A DNA stretch of 64,000 nt from NCBI RefSeq assembly GCF_003144095.1, contig NZ_NSKH01000018.1, forward strand, positions 1,532,540 to 1,596,539, written 5' to 3'. The DNA comes from Streptomyces sp. ICBB 8177. Lineage in GTDB: Bacteria > Actinomycetota > Actinomycetes > Streptomycetales > Streptomycetaceae. Below are positions 62,773 to 64,000 of the stretch, one piece after another (the stretch's first letter is position 1; each line of letters begins with the position of its first letter). The notes under the pieces were generated by a model. The model ran no database searches and was not told the DNA's origin. It saw nothing but the letters and a program-made list of their open reading frames with translations. The translations under genes and the position numbers were made by a program.

Positions 62773-63171
62773 TCAGGCCTCCTCGGTCAGCAGCGGATAG
62801 ACGCCGTTCTCGTCGTGCTCCTCCCGTCCGGTGACCGGGGGGTTGAACACGCACACGCAGCGGAAGTCGGTCTTGGGTCGCATGGTGTGCCGCTCGTGGC
62901 CGTTGAGCAGGTACATCGTGCCCGGGGAGATCCAGTGGGTCTCGCCGGTCTCCTCGTCGGTCAGCTCGGCCTCGCCCTCGACGCACAGGACGGCCTCGAT
63001 GTGGTTGGCGTACCACATCGACGTCTCCGTGCCCGCGTACATCACGGTCTCGTGGAGGGAGAAGCCGACGCCTTCCTTGGCCAGCACGATGCGCTTGCTC
63101 TCCCAGGTCCCCGACGCGGCCTTGATGTGCCGGTCGGTGCCCTCGATGTCGTTCAGCGATCGGACGATCAC
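62773..63171 (-). CDS. ectC: L-ectoine synthase
   Basis: EctC, 132 residues, a cupin-fold enzyme that cyclises N-gamma-acetyl-diaminobutyrate to the osmolyte ectoine. Seen: [49 protein letters not shown] cut into the canonical blocks [17 protein letters not shown] and [19 protein letters not shown], then [20 protein letters not shown] with cupin His residues and [15 protein letters not shown]. The GTG start follows GAAAGG by about 10 bases. It lies 55 bases downstream of ectB and 3 bases upstream of ectD. Confidence 0.97.
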   Translation of the reverse strand: MIVRSLNDIEGTDRHIKAASGTWESKRIVLAKEGVGFSLHETVMYAGTETSMWYANHIEAVLCVEGEAELTDEETGETHWISPGTMYLLNGHERHTMRPKTDFRCVCVFNPPVTGREEHDENGVYPLLTEEA

Positions 63172-63226
63172 GTGGGTGGTGCCTTTCTGTGATGCGTGAG
63201 CGCGGCTGCGGACAGCGGCGCGGGGG

Positions 63227-64000
63227 TCAGGCGGTCTCGCGGACGGCGCGGGCCAGGGTGCGCAGGCCCTCGTCCAGCTCCTCGGGGGAGATGGTCAGGG
63301 CGGGCAGCAGCTTGACGACCTCGCTCTCCGGGCCCGAGGTCTCGATGAGCAGGCCGAGTTCGAAGGCGCGGGCGCACACCCGCGAGGCGCGGGACTTGTC
63401 GGCGAACTCCAGGCCCCACACCAGTCCGCGCCCGCGGAAGTCCAGCCCGGTGTCCTGGTGTTCGCGCGCGATGTCGCGCAGCGCGGACTCGACCTGGTCG
63501 CCGCGCGAGAGCGTCTGCTTCTCCATCTGCCCGTCCGCCCAGTAGGTGTCCAGGGCGGCGGTCGCGGTGACGAAGGACGGGTTGTGGCCGCGGAAGGTGC
63601 CGTTGTGCTCGCCGGGCTCCCACACGTCCAGCTCCGGCTTGAACAGCGTCAGCGACATCGGCATCCCGTAGCCGCCGATGGACTTCGAGAGCGTGACGAT
63701 GTCCGGGGAGATGCCCGCCTCCTCGAAGGAGAAGAACGGTCCGGTGCGCCCGCAGCCCATCTGGATGTCGTCGACGATCAGCAGCATGTCGCGGCGCTTG
63801 CACAACTCGGCCAGCCCGCGCAGCCATTCGGGACGCGCGACGTTGATGCCGCCCTCGCCCTGGATGGTCTCCACGATCACGGCGGCGGGCTGGTTGAGCC
63901 CGGAGCCGGAGTCCTCCAGCAGGCGCTCGAACCACAGGAAGTCCGGGACCTGGCCGTCGAGGTAGTGGTCGAAGGGCATCGGAGTGCCGTGCACCAGCGG
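63227..64000 (-). CDS. ectB: Diaminobutyrate-2-oxoglutarate transaminase, 5' end outside window
   Basis: C-terminal part (about 257 residues of an expected 420) of EctB, the PLP aminotransferase that makes L-2,4-diaminobutyrate from aspartate semialdehyde, the first step of ectoine synthesis. Seen: [45 protein letters not shown] with the PLP-contacting Asp, the Schiff-base Lys in [13 protein letters not shown], and [18 protein letters not shown]. The frame runs open to the window edge, so the start and probably ectA lie beyond 64000. Confidence 0.95.
   Translation of the reverse strand, partial: PLVHGTPMPFDHYLDGQVPDFLWFERLLEDSGSGLNQPAAVIVETIQGEGGINVARPEWLRGLAELCKRRDMLLIVDDIQMGCGRTGPFFSFEEAGISPDIVTLSKSIGGYGMPMSLTLFKPELDVWEPGEHNGTFRGHNPSFVTATAALDTYWADGQMEKQTLSRGDQVESALRDIAREHQDTGLDFRGRGLVWGLEFADKSRASRVCARAFELGLLIETSGPESEVVKLLPALTISPEELDEGLRTLARAVRETA

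Overview
The window is very GC-rich, gene-dense DNA of a Streptomyces or a close relative. Evidence: WhiA, RbpA, the rapZ-yvcK-whiA block, mycothiol-dependent enzymes, SufR-SufBDCSU, ectoine genes, many GTG/TTG starts and several leaderless starts. The order uvrA...uvrC-rapZ-yvcK-whiA-gap-pgk-tpiA-secG, then pgl-opcA-zwf-tal-tkt, ctaB/ctaA, suf and dapD agrees with what I remember of the S. coelicolor core chromosome. I noticed no TTA codon inside a predicted gene, and no tRNA, rRNA, insertion sequence, prophage or CRISPR array.

Region by region. 1-5.4 kb: two TerD-domain genes (one fused to a degenerate FtsK-like domain), a TerC membrane protein, a CtaG-like oxidase assembly protein, a small Smr-domain protein and a small Cys-rich protein. 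5.5-7.4 kb: an unknown small protein, a metallo-beta-lactamase-fold hydrolase and a maleylpyruvate isomerase-like protein, all on the minus strand. 7.6-16.5 kb: uvrA and uvrC, separated by a Rieske lipoprotein and an accessory module (divergent HTH regulator, secreted papain-like protease, exported tail-anchored partner). 16.5-23.7 kb: rapZ-yvcK-whiA, gap, pgk-tpiA, secG and rbpA. 23.8-30.4 kb: the minus-strand pentose phosphate operon tkt-tal-zwf-opcA-pgl. 30.7-35.7 kb: ctaB and ctaA flank a small leaderless gene and a glutamine synthetase-like/amidohydrolase pair resembling a split FluG. 35.7-44.3 kb: an ABC exporter diverging from sufR-sufB-sufD-Rieske-sufC-sufS-sufU-DUF59. 44.3-47.2 kb: an SMR pump with its TetR regulator, dapD and a DinB-like protein. 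47.3-52.7 kb: a secreted nuclease/phosphatase with a PHO-box-like promoter, an acidic unknown protein and a double TerD protein. 52.8-61.1 kb: a uronate/glucarate catabolic group (uronate dehydrogenase, 5-dehydro-4-deoxyglucarate dehydratase, a possible glycosidase-like protein, an aldo/keto reductase, an IclR regulator, a ketoglutarate semialdehyde dehydrogenase) interrupted by two unrelated minus-strand genes. 61.1-64.0 kb: a His-rich lipoprotein, then ectD, ectC and a truncated ectB.

How the parts work together. The glycolytic and pentose phosphate blocks converge on a perfect palindromic terminator. The suf operon carries its own regulator, whose operator-like palindrome covers the promoter and start codon. 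The uronate genes share an operator-like motif in both intergenic regions next to the regulated ends, consistent with control by the IclR protein. The best candidates for undescribed biology are the protease/partner/regulator module inside the uvrA-uvrC interval, the split FluG-like pair between the heme genes, the TerD/pseudo-FtsK fusion, and the Cys-containing barrel-like protein in the uronate cluster.
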